NCBI RefSeq assembly: GCF_002583405.1
Contig: NZ_BCMJ01000007.1
Location: 48,726-112,725, forward strand
Reading direction: 5' to 3'
Length of the DNA: 64,000 nt
Source: Secundilactobacillus silagincola
Lineage (GTDB): Bacteria; Bacillota; Bacilli; Lactobacillales; Lactobacillaceae
Positions 37,137 through 46,952 of the stretch are shown piece by piece. The notes under the pieces are model-generated. The model had not been told where the DNA came from, searched no databases, and saw only the letters and a program-made list of their open reading frames with translations. Every line of letters begins with the position of its first letter. The stretch's first letter is position 1. A program made the position numbers and the translations under genes.

Positions 37137-37150
37137 TGATAGCGCTTTAG
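37137..37150. promoter_or_regulatory. cre-like site at the hprK start
   Basis: TGATAGCGCTTTAG matches 11 of 14 cre positions. It lies inside the inverted repeat CTAAAG-N8-CTTTAG (37131-37150) directly before the first possible start codon. Modest evidence. Confidence 0.35.
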
Positions 37151-38127
37151 TGAGCATGCATTTTGATGTACCAGTAGTGGTCAATAATTTGGCAGATAGT
37201 GTAACGGTTGCTGATTTAGTTAAAAATATTCGGCTTGATGTCCTTTACGGTGATGATCTTTTGGAAGACCGAAAAATTTCCACCAGTGATATTTCACGCC
37301 CAGGTCTTGAGTTAACGGGGTATTTTAATTACTATCCAGCTAAGCGGATTCAGTTACTGGGAATTACTGAGACTTCTTTTGCAAAGGGAATGAGTCATGA
37401 AGATCTGTTATCAGTGATGAGGCAGATGTGTCAGCCTGAAACGCCTGCCTTTGTAATTTCAACCCAACTTGAACCGCCAGAAGAATTGCTTCAGGCGGCA
37501 AAAGAAACGGGTATTCCAATCCTTGGGACTAAGATGACGACTTCCAGAGTTTTGAGTAATATGACTAACTATCTGGAAGGTAAGTTAGCTGAGCGACAGT
37601 CACTTCATGGTGTTTTGGTTGATATCTATGGTGTTGGGGTTCTGATTACTGGGGACTCTGGTGTTGGTAAGAGTGAAACTGCTTTGGAGCTTGTTAAACG
37701 TGGTCACCGTTTAATTGCGGATGATCGGGTAGAAGTTTACCAACAAGACGAGCAGACATTAGTTGGTGCAGCACCAGCTATTTTATCTCATTTGCTGGAA
37801 ATTCGTGGTATTGGGATCATTGACGTCATGAATTTATTTGGCGCTGGAGCCGTTCGAAGTGAGACTGATATTGAACTGATTGTTCACCTTGAAGCTTGGA
37901 CGCCGGATAAAAAATTTGACCGGTTAGGCAGTGGTTCCGAAACTCAAAAGATTTTTGACGTTGAAATCCCTAAGATTTCGGTTCCAGTTAAAACTGGGCG
38001 TAATTTAGCCATTATTATTGAAGCAGCAGCCATGAACTTCCGGGCACGCTCAATGGGCTATGACGCAACAAAAGTCTTTGATCAAAACTTAAATCGCTTG
38101 ATTAAGAAAAATTCAAAGCATGAATAA
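37150..38127 (+). CDS. hprK: HPr kinase/phosphorylase
   Basis: HprK phosphorylates and dephosphorylates Ser46 of HPr and so controls CcpA-dependent catabolite repression. Seen are the N-terminal domain, Walker A GDSGVGKSE, the Asp pair in LIADDRVEV, and the signature EIRGIGIIDVMNLFGAGAV. The start is unclear: GTG 37150 and ATG 37156 lack a clear ribosome site, while TTG 37189 gives the usual LADSVTV N-terminus of lactobacilli (312 aa). lgt follows after a short gap; hprK-lgt is a conserved pair. Confidence 0.94.
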   Translation: MSMHFDVPVVVNNLADSVTVADLVKNIRLDVLYGDDLLEDRKISTSDISRPGLELTGYFNYYPAKRIQLLGITETSFAKGMSHEDLLSVMRQMCQPETPAFVISTQLEPPEELLQAAKETGIPILGTKMTTSRVLSNMTNYLEGKLAERQSLHGVLVDIYGVGVLITGDSGVGKSETALELVKRGHRLIADDRVEVYQQDEQTLVGAAPAILSHLLEIRGIGIIDVMNLFGAGAVRSETDIELIVHLEAWTPDKKFDRLGSGSETQKIFDVEIPKISVPVKTGRNLAIIIEAAAMNFRARSMGYDATKVFDQNLNRLIKKNSKHE

Positions 38128-38166
38128 ATTAAAATAAATATAGCTGAAAGTTAAGAGGTGGCACTT

Positions 38167-39021
38167 TTGCGAGGAATCCTTGCAGCACTAAACCCCATTG
38201 CGTTTCATCTGGGGCCGATACAGGTTCACTGGTACGGCATTATTATTGCCAGTGCAGTTATTATTGCGGTCACTTTGGCCGTTCGCGAAGGGAGTCGCCG
38301 AAACGTTGATTCCGATGATATATATGATATGATTTTGTGGGCATTACCCGCTGCTATTATTGCAGCTCGGATTTATTACGTGGCCTTTGAGTGGCCTTAC
38401 TATGCGCAACATCCAGCAGAAATTATACGCGTTTGGGATGGTGGCATTGCTGTTTATGGCTCACTGATTGGCGCTGGTATCGTCGTATTCTTTTTCTGTC
38501 GCTCACGGTTTATTCCGGTATGGTTAATGCTCGATATTGCCGCACCAACAGTCATTATGGCACAGGGGATTGGACGTTGGGGTAATTTTATGAACCAAGA
38601 AGCTTTTGGTCAAATTACCAGTTTGAGTTTCCTTCAAGGTTTACACTTACCGCATTTCATTATTTCTCAAATGCTGATCAACGGTGCTTATCGGCAGCCC
38701 ACGTTTTTGTATGAATCTACTTGGGATATCCTAGGGTTTATTGTTTTGATGAGCCTGCGCCATCGGCCGGGATTATTTAAACAGGGTGAAGTATTCTTAA
38801 GCTACGTGATCTGGTATTCGTTTGGTAGGTTCTTTGTCGAAGGTATGCGGACAGATAGTTTAATGCTGTTTAACGCCATTCGAGTTTCGCAGCTGTTATC
38901 CGTGGTATTGTTTATTGGTGCAATTGGCCTCATTATTTATCGTCGGCGACTTGGTTCTCAGGTCTCAATGTATTTGGATGGTAATCCGTATTCAAAAAAA
39001 GCCCAGCAGGCTAAAAATTAA
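38167..39021 (+). CDS. lgt: Lgt, prolipoprotein diacylglyceryl transferase
   Basis: A membrane enzyme that adds diacylglycerol to the lipobox Cys of prolipoproteins. The 284 aa span seven membrane segments, with [22 protein letters not shown] and [13 protein letters not shown] signature stretches. TTG 38167 is preferred because AAGAGGTGG overlaps the alternative GTG 38158. Between hprK and gpsA in one operon. Confidence 0.94.
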   Translation: MRGILAALNPIAFHLGPIQVHWYGIIIASAVIIAVTLAVREGSRRNVDSDDIYDMILWALPAAIIAARIYYVAFEWPYYAQHPAEIIRVWDGGIAVYGSLIGAGIVVFFFCRSRFIPVWLMLDIAAPTVIMAQGIGRWGNFMNQEAFGQITSLSFLQGLHLPHFIISQMLINGAYRQPTFLYESTWDILGFIVLMSLRHRPGLFKQGEVFLSYVIWYSFGRFFVEGMRTDSLMLFNAIRVSQLLSVVLFIGAIGLIIYRRRLGSQVSMYLDGNPYSKKAQQAKN

Positions 39022-39033
39022 GGAGAATTTACT

Positions 39034-40047
39034 ATGTCTGAAAAAATTGCAGTGTTAGGCGCAGGTTCTTGGGGTAGTATTTTGGCAAACTTATTGGATG
39101 AAAATGGCAATGAAGTTTCACTTTGGTCATATAATCCTGATCAGGTTAAAGAACTCAATGAAAAGCACACTAACACGCATTATATAAAGGATTTTACGTA
39201 TTCTGAAACCCTTAAAGCCTACTCAGATTTGAAGCAGGCGCTGGCAGGTGCAACCACCGTACTGTTTGTTGTTCCTACTAAGGCTGTGCGTTCGGTTGCC
39301 GGTGAAGCTAAAGCGGTCCTTGAAGAGTTGCACACTAAACCGCAAATTATTCACGCCAGCAAAGGGATTGAACAAGGCACTTACAAGCGGGTTTCTGAAA
39401 TTCTGGCTGAAGAAATACCTGCTGATCTTCGGGCAGCCATCACAGTTCTTTCAGGACCAAGCCATGCGGAAGACGTTGCCAAGCGGGATATTACCCTTGT
39501 CACTGCTGCTAGTACTGACCAAGATGCTGCCAAGCATACCCAGAAATTATTTATGAATCGCTATTTCCGGGTGTACACCAACAGTGACGTGATCGGTGTG
39601 GAAATTGCTGCGGCCTTGAAAAATATCATTGCGCTGGGTACCGGTGCATTAAACGGTCTTGGCTATGGCGACAACGCTAAAGCGGCTTTAATGACCCGTG
39701 GCCTGGCTGAAATTTCACGGCTAGGTGCCTCGTTTGGGGCTAACCCACAGACTTTCACCGGATTAGCTGGTGTTGGCGATATCATTGTGACTGGAACTAG
39801 TCAAAACTCCCGTAATTATCGTGCGGGTGACGAACTTGGAAAAGGTCAAACACTAGAAGAAGTCATCGATACTATGGGAATGGTTATTGAAGGGGTTGCT
39901 ACTACTAAGGCAGCCTACGAATTATCCAAACAGCGTGGCGTTGAAATGCCAATCACGGAAGCTATCTACCAAGTTCTTTACGAAGGCAAGGATATTCGTA
40001 AAGCAATTTCGGACTTAATGATGCGTGAAGGTCGTTCAGAGTTTTAA
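39034..40047 (+). CDS. gpsA: GpsA, NAD(P)+-dependent glycerol-3-phosphate dehydrogenase
   Basis: Makes sn-glycerol 3-phosphate from dihydroxyacetone phosphate for phospholipid and lipoteichoic acid synthesis. The 337 aa show GAGSWGS (Rossmann), SKGIEQG, the catalytic Lys region [26 protein letters not shown] split around 205, and [12 protein letters not shown]. Follows lgt after 12 nt with AAGGAGA. Both lipid genes fit one operon with hprK. Confidence 0.96.
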   Translation: MSEKIAVLGAGSWGSILANLLDENGNEVSLWSYNPDQVKELNEKHTNTHYIKDFTYSETLKAYSDLKQALAGATTVLFVVPTKAVRSVAGEAKAVLEELHTKPQIIHASKGIEQGTYKRVSEILAEEIPADLRAAITVLSGPSHAEDVAKRDITLVTAASTDQDAAKHTQKLFMNRYFRVYTNSDVIGVEIAAALKNIIALGTGALNGLGYGDNAKAALMTRGLAEISRLGASFGANPQTFTGLAGVGDIIVTGTSQNSRNYRAGDELGKGQTLEEVIDTMGMVIEGVATTKAAYELSKQRGVEMPITEAIYQVLYEGKDIRKAISDLMMREGRSEF

Positions 40048-40077
40048 TGACAGGTTGCTTGTGTGCAATCTTATTTC

Positions 40078-40106
40078 TCGACAAACTTACAAAAAGATAG
40101 TAGACT
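40078..40106 (+). promoter_or_regulatory. candidate trxB promoter
   Basis: TCGACA (40078-40083), 17-nt spacer, TAGACT (40101-40106). Confidence 0.55.
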
Positions 40107-40183
40107 AGGTTTCGTCTTTGAAACTATTAATATTTAAATAAACACTCAGTGTCGCACTTGTTGCGCTTGAAAGGGGAAGCAGT

Positions 40184-41128
40184 ATGGCTAAACAGTATGA
40201 TGTAATTGTAATTGGTGCAGGTCCTGGCGGGATGACTGCTGCGCTTTATGCATCCCGTGCCAACTTATCCGTCCTCATGTTAGATCGCGGAATCTATGGC
40301 GGTCAGATGAACAACACTGCGGCCATTGAAAACTACCCTGGTTTTTCATCGGTCATGGGACCCGATTTAGCAGAGGATATGTACAAAGGTGCCACTCAGT
40401 TTGGTGCCGAGTACGCTTATGGTAGTGTAGAATCCGTTGAAGATCATGGTGCTACCAAAGTAGTGACAACGGATTCGGATACCTATGAAACTAAAGCTGT
40501 GATTATTGCAACCGGCTCAGAGTACCGTAAGTTAGGTGTTCCGGGTGAGGATACTTACGGTGGACGTGGTGTTTCGTACTGTGCCGTTTGTGATGGTGCT
40601 TTCTTTAAGGGTCGTGAAGTCATCGTAGTCGGCGGGGGTGATTCCGCTGTTGAAGAGGGACTTTACTTAACTCAATTAGCCTCTAAAGTGACCGTCATTC
40701 ACCGTCGTGATCAGTTACGGGCACAAAAGATCCTCCAAGATCGTGCCTTTGCAAACGAAAAGATGAACTTTGTCTGGAACAGTAACGTTAAGGAAATCCT
40801 TGGGGACGACCAAAAAGTTACTGGCGTTAAAGTTCTGAACAACAAGACTGGTGAAGAAACCACTATCGATGCTAGCGGTGTCTTCATTTACGTTGGTATC
40901 TTACCTAAGACTGAGCAGTTTACTAATCTTGGGATTACTGACGAGATGGGCTGGATCGAAACGAATGATCACATGGAAACTAAGGTTCCCGGGATCTTCG
41001 CAATCGGTGACGTCCGGGTTAAAGATCTGCGTCAAATTACGACCGCTGTCGGTGACGGTGGTATGGCTGGCCAACAGGTGTTTAAGTACATTGAATCATT
41101 GGCTGACAGTAGTGCAGTCGTTAAATAA
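40184..41128 (+). CDS. trxB: thioredoxin reductase
   Basis: A 314-aa FAD/NADPH flavoenzyme that keeps thioredoxin reduced. FAD motif GAGPGG near the N-terminus, redox pair SYCAVCDGAFF, NADPH motif GGGDSAVEEG, and the C-terminal GDVRVKDLRQITTAVGDG segment. The ATG follows AAAGGGG. Monocistronic with its own terminator. Confidence 0.96.
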   Translation: MAKQYDVIVIGAGPGGMTAALYASRANLSVLMLDRGIYGGQMNNTAAIENYPGFSSVMGPDLAEDMYKGATQFGAEYAYGSVESVEDHGATKVVTTDSDTYETKAVIIATGSEYRKLGVPGEDTYGGRGVSYCAVCDGAFFKGREVIVVGGGDSAVEEGLYLTQLASKVTVIHRRDQLRAQKILQDRAFANEKMNFVWNSNVKEILGDDQKVTGVKVLNNKTGEETTIDASGVFIYVGILPKTEQFTNLGITDEMGWIETNDHMETKVPGIFAIGDVRVKDLRQITTAVGDGGMAGQQVFKYIESLADSSAVVK

Positions 41129-41140
41129 TTAGGATTTTTT

Positions 41141-41171
41141 AAGGGAATGGTCGCTGGCCATTCCCTTTTTT
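41141..41171 (+). terminator. trxB terminator
   Basis: AAGGGAATGG, seven-base loop, CCATTCCCTTTTTT. Confidence 0.93.
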
Positions 41172-41253
41172 GAGTTTAGTTAAATAAAGTCGTAATTCCG
41201 GTAAGTTACTATATAATGAAGTAGAACTGTTAACTAAAAAGGGGACATCAAAC

Positions 41254-41778
41254 ATGCAAACACTTGCTAAGCAATTATCCAACCAGCTCGACTATGACGT
41301 TCGGGACCTGACTCATGACGATGACAATCAAATTTACCAGTTGCAAAAGCAGCACCAAAAATTCTTTGATTTGTTCTTAGATCACAAATTAACGAAGCGT
41401 GAAGCAGTTTCTGATTTAGATGAAATTGCCGGTGAGGCAACAGCTAGTCAGAAGCATTATTTAGGTTTATTCAATGATGATCAGCTGGTGGCAACTCTCG
41501 ATTTGACGATTGATTATCCGTTGCCTCAGTTAGTCTGGCTCGGCCAGTATTTTGTTGATGAGAGCCAAGTGTCAACTAGTGAGCGGGCTAAGATTCTAGA
41601 TCAAATTCTGAATGTTTTAAAGCAATTAACGGCGGTACAAGTTCAATTACTGGTTTTAAAAGCTGATCAGGCTAACCGTGATTTTTACGAAAATGCCCAA
41701 TTTGAAACAGTGAGTGAAACGCGAACACAGGTCGGTCAGACATTTATGGATGCCCTGATTTATCAAAAAACGTTATAG
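41254..41778 (+). CDS. GNAT-like hypothetical protein
   Basis: A 174-aa cytoplasmic protein not assigned to a named family. The arrangement hints at a GNAT fold: a central hydrophobic strand pair (HYLGLFNDDQLVATLDL), a segment resembling the acetyl-CoA half, and a C-terminal RDFYENAQFETVSETRTQVG stretch like the GNAT FYxxxGF motif. The canonical QxxGxG loop is not evident, so catalysis is doubtful. AAAAGGGG precedes the ATG and TATAAT sits at 41212-41217. It stands alone between trxB and uvrB. Confidence 0.65.
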   Translation: MQTLAKQLSNQLDYDVRDLTHDDDNQIYQLQKQHQKFFDLFLDHKLTKREAVSDLDEIAGEATASQKHYLGLFNDDQLVATLDLTIDYPLPQLVWLGQYFVDESQVSTSERAKILDQILNVLKQLTAVQVQLLVLKADQANRDFYENAQFETVSETRTQVGQTFMDALIYQKTL

Positions 41779-41846
41779 ACTGAATAGCCTTTGGAATCCC
41801 GTTAAACCAGGCTTTAGGTGAATTTTATTTGATGTTGATTCTTTCG

Positions 41847-41876
41847 TTGGCGAAAATACGTTCGCTATGTTAGAAT
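41847..41876 (+). promoter_or_regulatory. uvrBA promoter with LexA (SOS) box
   Basis: TTGGCG (41847-41852) and TAGAAT (41871-41876), spacer 18. Between them CGAAAATACGTTCG (41851-41864) matches the Gram-positive LexA consensus CGAAC-N4-GTTCG at nine of ten positions. Confidence 0.75.
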
Positions 41877-41949
41877 AGACAAACATATGTGGGAAGGCAG
41901 CTGCTTTCCTGCTTTTATCGTGTACTGAAATTAAGGGGGTAAGCCATTT

Positions 41950-43956
41950 ATGATTGAACGGCAGGAAAATCGTCAGTTTGACCTCGTTTCAAAGTATCAG
42001 CCCACAGGGGATCAACCCGAAGCAATCAAAGAATTGACAGCGGGTATCGAACAGGGTAAAAAGGCTCAAGTACTGTTGGGTGCGACTGGAACTGGGAAAA
42101 CGTTTACCATTTCCAACGTGATCAAAAATGTGAATAAGCCAACACTAATTCTTTCCCATAACAAAACGTTGGCTGGACAGTTGTATGGTGAGTTTAAGGA
42201 ATTTTTCCCCAATAATGCCGTTGAGTTTTTTGTCAGTTATTATGATTACTATCAACCCGAAGCTTATGTACCATCAAGTGATACGTATATTGAGAAGGAT
42301 TCTTCCATTAATGATGAAATTGATAAGTTGCGACACTCTGCAACCAGTTCACTGCTTGAACGTAATGATGTGATCGTGGTGGCTTCGGTTTCCTCTATTT
42401 TTGGTTTAGGGGATCCAACTGAATATAAGAACCACACGGTAACACTTAGAGTTGGTGAGCAAATTGAGCGAAATGATCTCATGCGTAAACTAGTAGATAT
42501 TCAATTTGAACGTAACGATATTGATTTTCAACGTGGTCGTTTCCGTGTTCATGGTGATGTGCTGGAGATTTTTCCCGCTTCTCACGATGAACACGCGTTG
42601 CGGGTCGAGTTTTTTGGCGATGAAATCGATCGTATTCGAGAAGTTGATGCATTAACGGGTGAAATTATTGGTGATCGTGATCACGTTGCCATTTTCCCTG
42701 CAACTCATTTTATGACGAATGATGATATTATGGACCGCGCGATTACGGGGATCGAAGCCGAATTGAAAGACCGCTTGGCATACTTTGAAAAAGAAGGTAA
42801 GTTGCTGGAAGCACAACGGCTTAAGCAACGAACTACCTACGATATTGAAATGTTGCGGGAAATGGGTTACACCAACGGTATTGAGAACTATTCGCGCTTT
42901 ATGGATGGCCGTAAACCTGGTGAACCGCCGTATACGTTGCTGGATTTCTTCCCTAAAGATTTTCTGCTGGTTGTAGACGAATCTCACGTTACCATGCCAC
43001 AAGTTCGTGGAATGTATAACGGTGACCGCTCACGGAAGCAGCAATTGATCGATTATGGTTTCCGGTTACCAAGTGCGCTGGATAATCGGCCGTTAAAGCT
43101 TGCTGAATTCGAAAAACACATTAATCAAGTTGTCTATATGTCTGCTACACCTGGAGACTACGAATTGGATCAGACAAATACTGTTGTTCAGCAAATTATT
43201 CGACCAACTGGGTTATTGGATCCAACGGTAGAAGTTCGTCCAATCATGGGTCAAATGGATGATTTAGTCGGTGAGATCAATAAACGGATCGATGCGAACG
43301 AACGGGTCTTTGTCACCACTTTAACTAAGAAGATGGCGGAAGATTTAAGTGATTATCTAAAGGACTTAGGGATTAAGGTTGCTTATCTGCATAGTGATAT
43401 TAAGACACTGGAACGGACCCAAATCATCCGTGATCTACGACTTGGTAAGTACGATGTGCTGGTTGGGATTAATCTGCTACGTGAAGGGATCGACGTGCCT
43501 GAAGTTTCACTAGTGGCTATTTTAGATGCTGATAAGGAAGGCTTCCTGCGTAATGAACGGTCATTGATTCAAACTATGGGCCGTGCCGCTCGTAACGAAC
43601 ATGGTGCGGTTATTATGTATGCCGATACCGTGACGGATTCTATGAAACGGGCGATGGATGAAACGGCTCGACGGCGTGAAGTCCAAATTGCCTATAATAA
43701 AAAGCATGGCATCACACCTAAAACAATTAAAAAAGATATTCGTGATTTGATCAGCGTCACCAAACCGGATGAAAACGCCGGTAAGAAGGATGACTTTGTT
43801 GAAACTGACTTTGAATCGATGACGTCTGAAGAACAGCAAGGCATGATCAAACGCCTAGAAGATGAAATGCGCAGCGCAGCGAAGAAACTGGATTTCGAAC
43901 ATGCTGCAACGTTACGTGATACCATCTTAGAATTAAAGACTGAACTAGACGGGTAA
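41950..43956 (+). CDS. uvrB: UvrB, excinuclease ABC subunit B
   Basis: The damage-verifying helicase subunit of nucleotide excision repair. The 668 aa carry Walker [10 protein letters not shown], the beta-hairpin [20 protein letters not shown] (residues about 95-115), the DESH box ([11 protein letters not shown]), SF2 motif VI (QTMGRAARN) and the C-terminal UvrC-binding UVR coiled coil. uvrA follows after 17 nt. Expected to be SOS-induced through the LexA box upstream. Confidence 0.98.
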   Translation: MIERQENRQFDLVSKYQPTGDQPEAIKELTAGIEQGKKAQVLLGATGTGKTFTISNVIKNVNKPTLILSHNKTLAGQLYGEFKEFFPNNAVEFFVSYYDYYQPEAYVPSSDTYIEKDSSINDEIDKLRHSATSSLLERNDVIVVASVSSIFGLGDPTEYKNHTVTLRVGEQIERNDLMRKLVDIQFERNDIDFQRGRFRVHGDVLEIFPASHDEHALRVEFFGDEIDRIREVDALTGEIIGDRDHVAIFPATHFMTNDDIMDRAITGIEAELKDRLAYFEKEGKLLEAQRLKQRTTYDIEMLREMGYTNGIENYSRFMDGRKPGEPPYTLLDFFPKDFLLVVDESHVTMPQVRGMYNGDRSRKQQLIDYGFRLPSALDNRPLKLAEFEKHINQVVYMSATPGDYELDQTNTVVQQIIRPTGLLDPTVEVRPIMGQMDDLVGEINKRIDANERVFVTTLTKKMAEDLSDYLKDLGIKVAYLHSDIKTLERTQIIRDLRLGKYDVLVGINLLREGIDVPEVSLVAILDADKEGFLRNERSLIQTMGRAARNEHGAVIMYADTVTDSMKRAMDETARRREVQIAYNKKHGITPKTIKKDIRDLISVTKPDENAGKKDDFVETDFESMTSEEQQGMIKRLEDEMRSAAKKLDFEHAATLRDTILELKTELDG

Positions 43957-43973
43957 TAAGGGGGACATGGTTT

Positions 43974-46838
43974 TTGGCAAACGATTATATTGATATTCAT
44001 GGGGCAAGGGCCCACAACTTAAAGAACATTAACGTGAAGATTCCCAAGAATAAATTGGTGGTTGTTACTGGATTGTCAGGCTCTGGGAAAAGTTCGTTGG
44101 CGTTTGATACCTTATACGCTGAAGGACAGCGACGTTATGTTCAAAGCTTGTCTGCTTATGCCCGCCAATTTTTAGGTCAAATGGATAAGCCGGATGTCGA
44201 TTCCATTGATGGACTTTCGCCGGCCATTTCAATCGACCAAAAAACAACTTCAAAAAATCCTCGTTCGACAGTGGGGACCGTTACTGAAATCAATGACTAC
44301 CTGAGGTTATTATGGGCTCGAGTTGGTACGCCAATTTGTCCCAATGACGGTACTGAAATTTCCAGTCAATCCGTTGAACAGATGGTTGATCGCGTACTCT
44401 CGCTACCTGAACGAACTAAATTACAAATTTTGTCGCCAATTGTGCGGGAGAAGAAAGGCCAGCATAAAAAGATCTTCGAGAAAATCAAGCGTGAAGGTTT
44501 TGTTCGTGTTCGTATCGATGGTGAAGTTCACGATGTCGATGAAGAGCTTGATTTGAATAAGAATCAAATGCATTCAATTGATATCGTTGTTGACCGAATT
44601 GTCGTCAAAGACGGGATTCGTTCCCGCTTATTCGATTCCTTCGAAGCAGCACTGCGCTTAAGCGGCGGTTACGCTGTTGCTGACTTAATTGATGGTGAAC
44701 CCATCATGTTCTCTGAACACTATGCTTGCCCAGTTTGCGGGTTCACTGTTGGTGAACTTGAACCACGCCTATTCTCATTCAATGCACCGTTTGGGGCTTG
44801 CCCAGACTGTGACGGTCTGGGAATGAAGTTAGAAGTGGATCCAGATTTGATTGTTCCCGACACGACCAAAACGTTGCGTGAGGGTGCAGTTGCGCCTTGG
44901 GATTCCAGTTCTAAGTACTATCCAGAAATGTTGCGTCAAGCTTGTGAACAGGCCGGTATTGATATGGACACCCCTTGGGAGAAATTAGCCGATAAAGACC
45001 GGCAATTTGTCCTATATGGTTCAAAGGGAAAGAGCTACCACTTTGTTTTGGACAGTGATTTCGGTGGTGTTCGCGAAACGGATGCGCCATTTGAAGGAGT
45101 TATCAATAATGTGGAACGTCGTTATCATAACGGTTCAGACTTTACCCAAGGTCAGATGCAGCAGTATTTCCGTGAATTAACTTGCCAAACTTGTCACGGT
45201 TATCGACTGAATCGTAAGGCACTGGCCGTTAAAATTGATGGTCATCACATTGGTGAAGTTTCTGATTTGGCAATTAGTAAAGAGTTGCCGTTCTTCGAGA
45301 AGTTACACTTTAGTGAACAAAACGAAACGATTGCTAAACCAATCCTAAAGGAAATTCGTGACCGGTTAACCTTCTTGGAAAACGTCGGGTTAGATTATTT
45401 GACGTTAAGTCGTTCTGCTCGAACGCTATCTGGTGGGGAAGCTCAGCGAATTCGGTTAGCAACACAAATCGGTTCTAATTTATCCGGTGTTTTGTACATC
45501 TTGGATGAGCCTTCCATTGGGTTGCATCAGCGTGATAACGATCGGTTGATTGCTTCTTTAAAGAAGATGCGTGATTTAGGTAACACGCTGATTGTCGTTG
45601 AGCATGATGAAGATACCATGTTAGCGGCTGACTACCTCATCGATATTGGTCCAGGAGCTGGTGCTAATGGTGGTGAAGTTATGGCTGCTGGGACGCCAAA
45701 ACAGGTGACGCGGGTCAAGAAATCTTTGACTGGGCAGTATCTAGCGGGTAAAAAATTTGTACCAGTACCAACTGAACGCAGCAAGGGTAACGGTAAGAAA
45801 ATCCGAATTACTGGAGCTGCCGAAAATAACCTTAAGGACATTACCGTCGATTTTCCTCTAGGCGAATTTGTGGTGGTAACTGGTGTTTCTGGTTCTGGTA
45901 AATCGACACTGGTTAACACGATTTTAAAGCGAGTGTTAGCCCAGAAGATTAACCATAATTCGGAAAAACCCGGAAAATACAAGTCAGTTAGCGGTATTAA
46001 AAACATTGAAAAAATCATCAACATTGATCAAAGCCCCATTGGCCGGACACCACGAAGCAACCCGGCAACTTATACGGGTGTGTTTGATGATATTCGGGGG
46101 TTGTTTGCTCAAACCACCGAAGCTAAGCTACGTGGCTATCAAAAGGGCCGCTTTAGTTTTAACATCAAGGGCGGTCGCTGCGAAGCATGTCATGGTGACG
46201 GTATTTTAAAGATTGAGATGAACTTTCTACCAGACGTCTACGTGCCTTGTGAAGTTTGTCATGGCAGCCGATATAATTCAGAAACCCTTGAAGTTGAGTA
46301 CAAGGGTAAGAATATTGCGGATGTACTGAACATGACGGTAGATCAAGCATTAGATTTCTTCAGTGCGATTCCTAAGATTACTCGTAAATTACAAACGATT
46401 CACGATGTTGGCTTAGGGTATGTCACATTAGGTCAGTCAGCAACCACGTTATCAGGTGGGGAAGCTCAACGGATGAAGCTTGCTGCTGAATTACAGAAAA
46501 AAGCAGATGGTAAGAACTTCTACATTCTTGACGAACCGACTACCGGTTTACACACAGATGATATCAAGCGTCTGTTAGATGTGTTGCACCGGTTAGTTGA
46601 TAATGGTAATACGGTTTTGATTATTGAACATAACTTGGACGTGATTAAAACTGCTGATTATCTGATTGATTTAGGACCTGAAGGTGGCGAGGGTGGCGGC
46701 CAAGTGGTTGCTACTGGAACGCCTGAAGAAATTGCTCAGGTAAAGGAAAGCTACACTGGGCAATACTTAGGCCCAATCCTCCAGCGGGACAAAAAACGGA
46801 TGGCGGAAGCACAACAGGCTAAAACCGTTAAAAATTAA
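43974..46838 (+). CDS. uvrA: UvrA, excinuclease ABC subunit A
   Basis: The DNA-damage sensor ATPase of excision repair. The 954 aa contain two ABC-type domains (GLSGSGKSSLAFD and GVSGSGKSTLV; signatures LSGGEAQRIRLA and LSGGEAQRMKLA) and zinc modules (CPVC...CPDC; CEAC...CEVC). The start is TTG behind GGGGG. Co-transcribed with uvrB; ends before a bidirectional terminator. Confidence 0.98.
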   Translation: MANDYIDIHGARAHNLKNINVKIPKNKLVVVTGLSGSGKSSLAFDTLYAEGQRRYVQSLSAYARQFLGQMDKPDVDSIDGLSPAISIDQKTTSKNPRSTVGTVTEINDYLRLLWARVGTPICPNDGTEISSQSVEQMVDRVLSLPERTKLQILSPIVREKKGQHKKIFEKIKREGFVRVRIDGEVHDVDEELDLNKNQMHSIDIVVDRIVVKDGIRSRLFDSFEAALRLSGGYAVADLIDGEPIMFSEHYACPVCGFTVGELEPRLFSFNAPFGACPDCDGLGMKLEVDPDLIVPDTTKTLREGAVAPWDSSSKYYPEMLRQACEQAGIDMDTPWEKLADKDRQFVLYGSKGKSYHFVLDSDFGGVRETDAPFEGVINNVERRYHNGSDFTQGQMQQYFRELTCQTCHGYRLNRKALAVKIDGHHIGEVSDLAISKELPFFEKLHFSEQNETIAKPILKEIRDRLTFLENVGLDYLTLSRSARTLSGGEAQRIRLATQIGSNLSGVLYILDEPSIGLHQRDNDRLIASLKKMRDLGNTLIVVEHDEDTMLAADYLIDIGPGAGANGGEVMAAGTPKQVTRVKKSLTGQYLAGKKFVPVPTERSKGNGKKIRITGAAENNLKDITVDFPLGEFVVVTGVSGSGKSTLVNTILKRVLAQKINHNSEKPGKYKSVSGIKNIEKIINIDQSPIGRTPRSNPATYTGVFDDIRGLFAQTTEAKLRGYQKGRFSFNIKGGRCEACHGDGILKIEMNFLPDVYVPCEVCHGSRYNSETLEVEYKGKNIADVLNMTVDQALDFFSAIPKITRKLQTIHDVGLGYVTLGQSATTLSGGEAQRMKLAAELQKKADGKNFYILDEPTTGLHTDDIKRLLDVLHRLVDNGNTVLIIEHNLDVIKTADYLIDLGPEGGEGGGQVVATGTPEEIAQVKESYTGQYLGPILQRDKKRMAEAQQAKTVKN

Positions 46839-46885
46839 TAAAAAGATTTTGGAAAGCTGTTCGCGTTGTGATTCAGTTTCCGATT

Positions 46886-46929
46886 AAAATAAGCGGTATC
46901 CCGATTAAATTCAGGATATCGCTTATTTT
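46886..46929. terminator. bidirectional terminator, uvrA / yeiH
   Basis: AAAATAAGCGGTATCC pairs with GGATATCGCTTATTTT across 12 bases; A and T flanks suit both directions. Confidence 0.88.
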
Positions 46930-46952
46930 GTATCATACGTTTGTTTGGCTCA

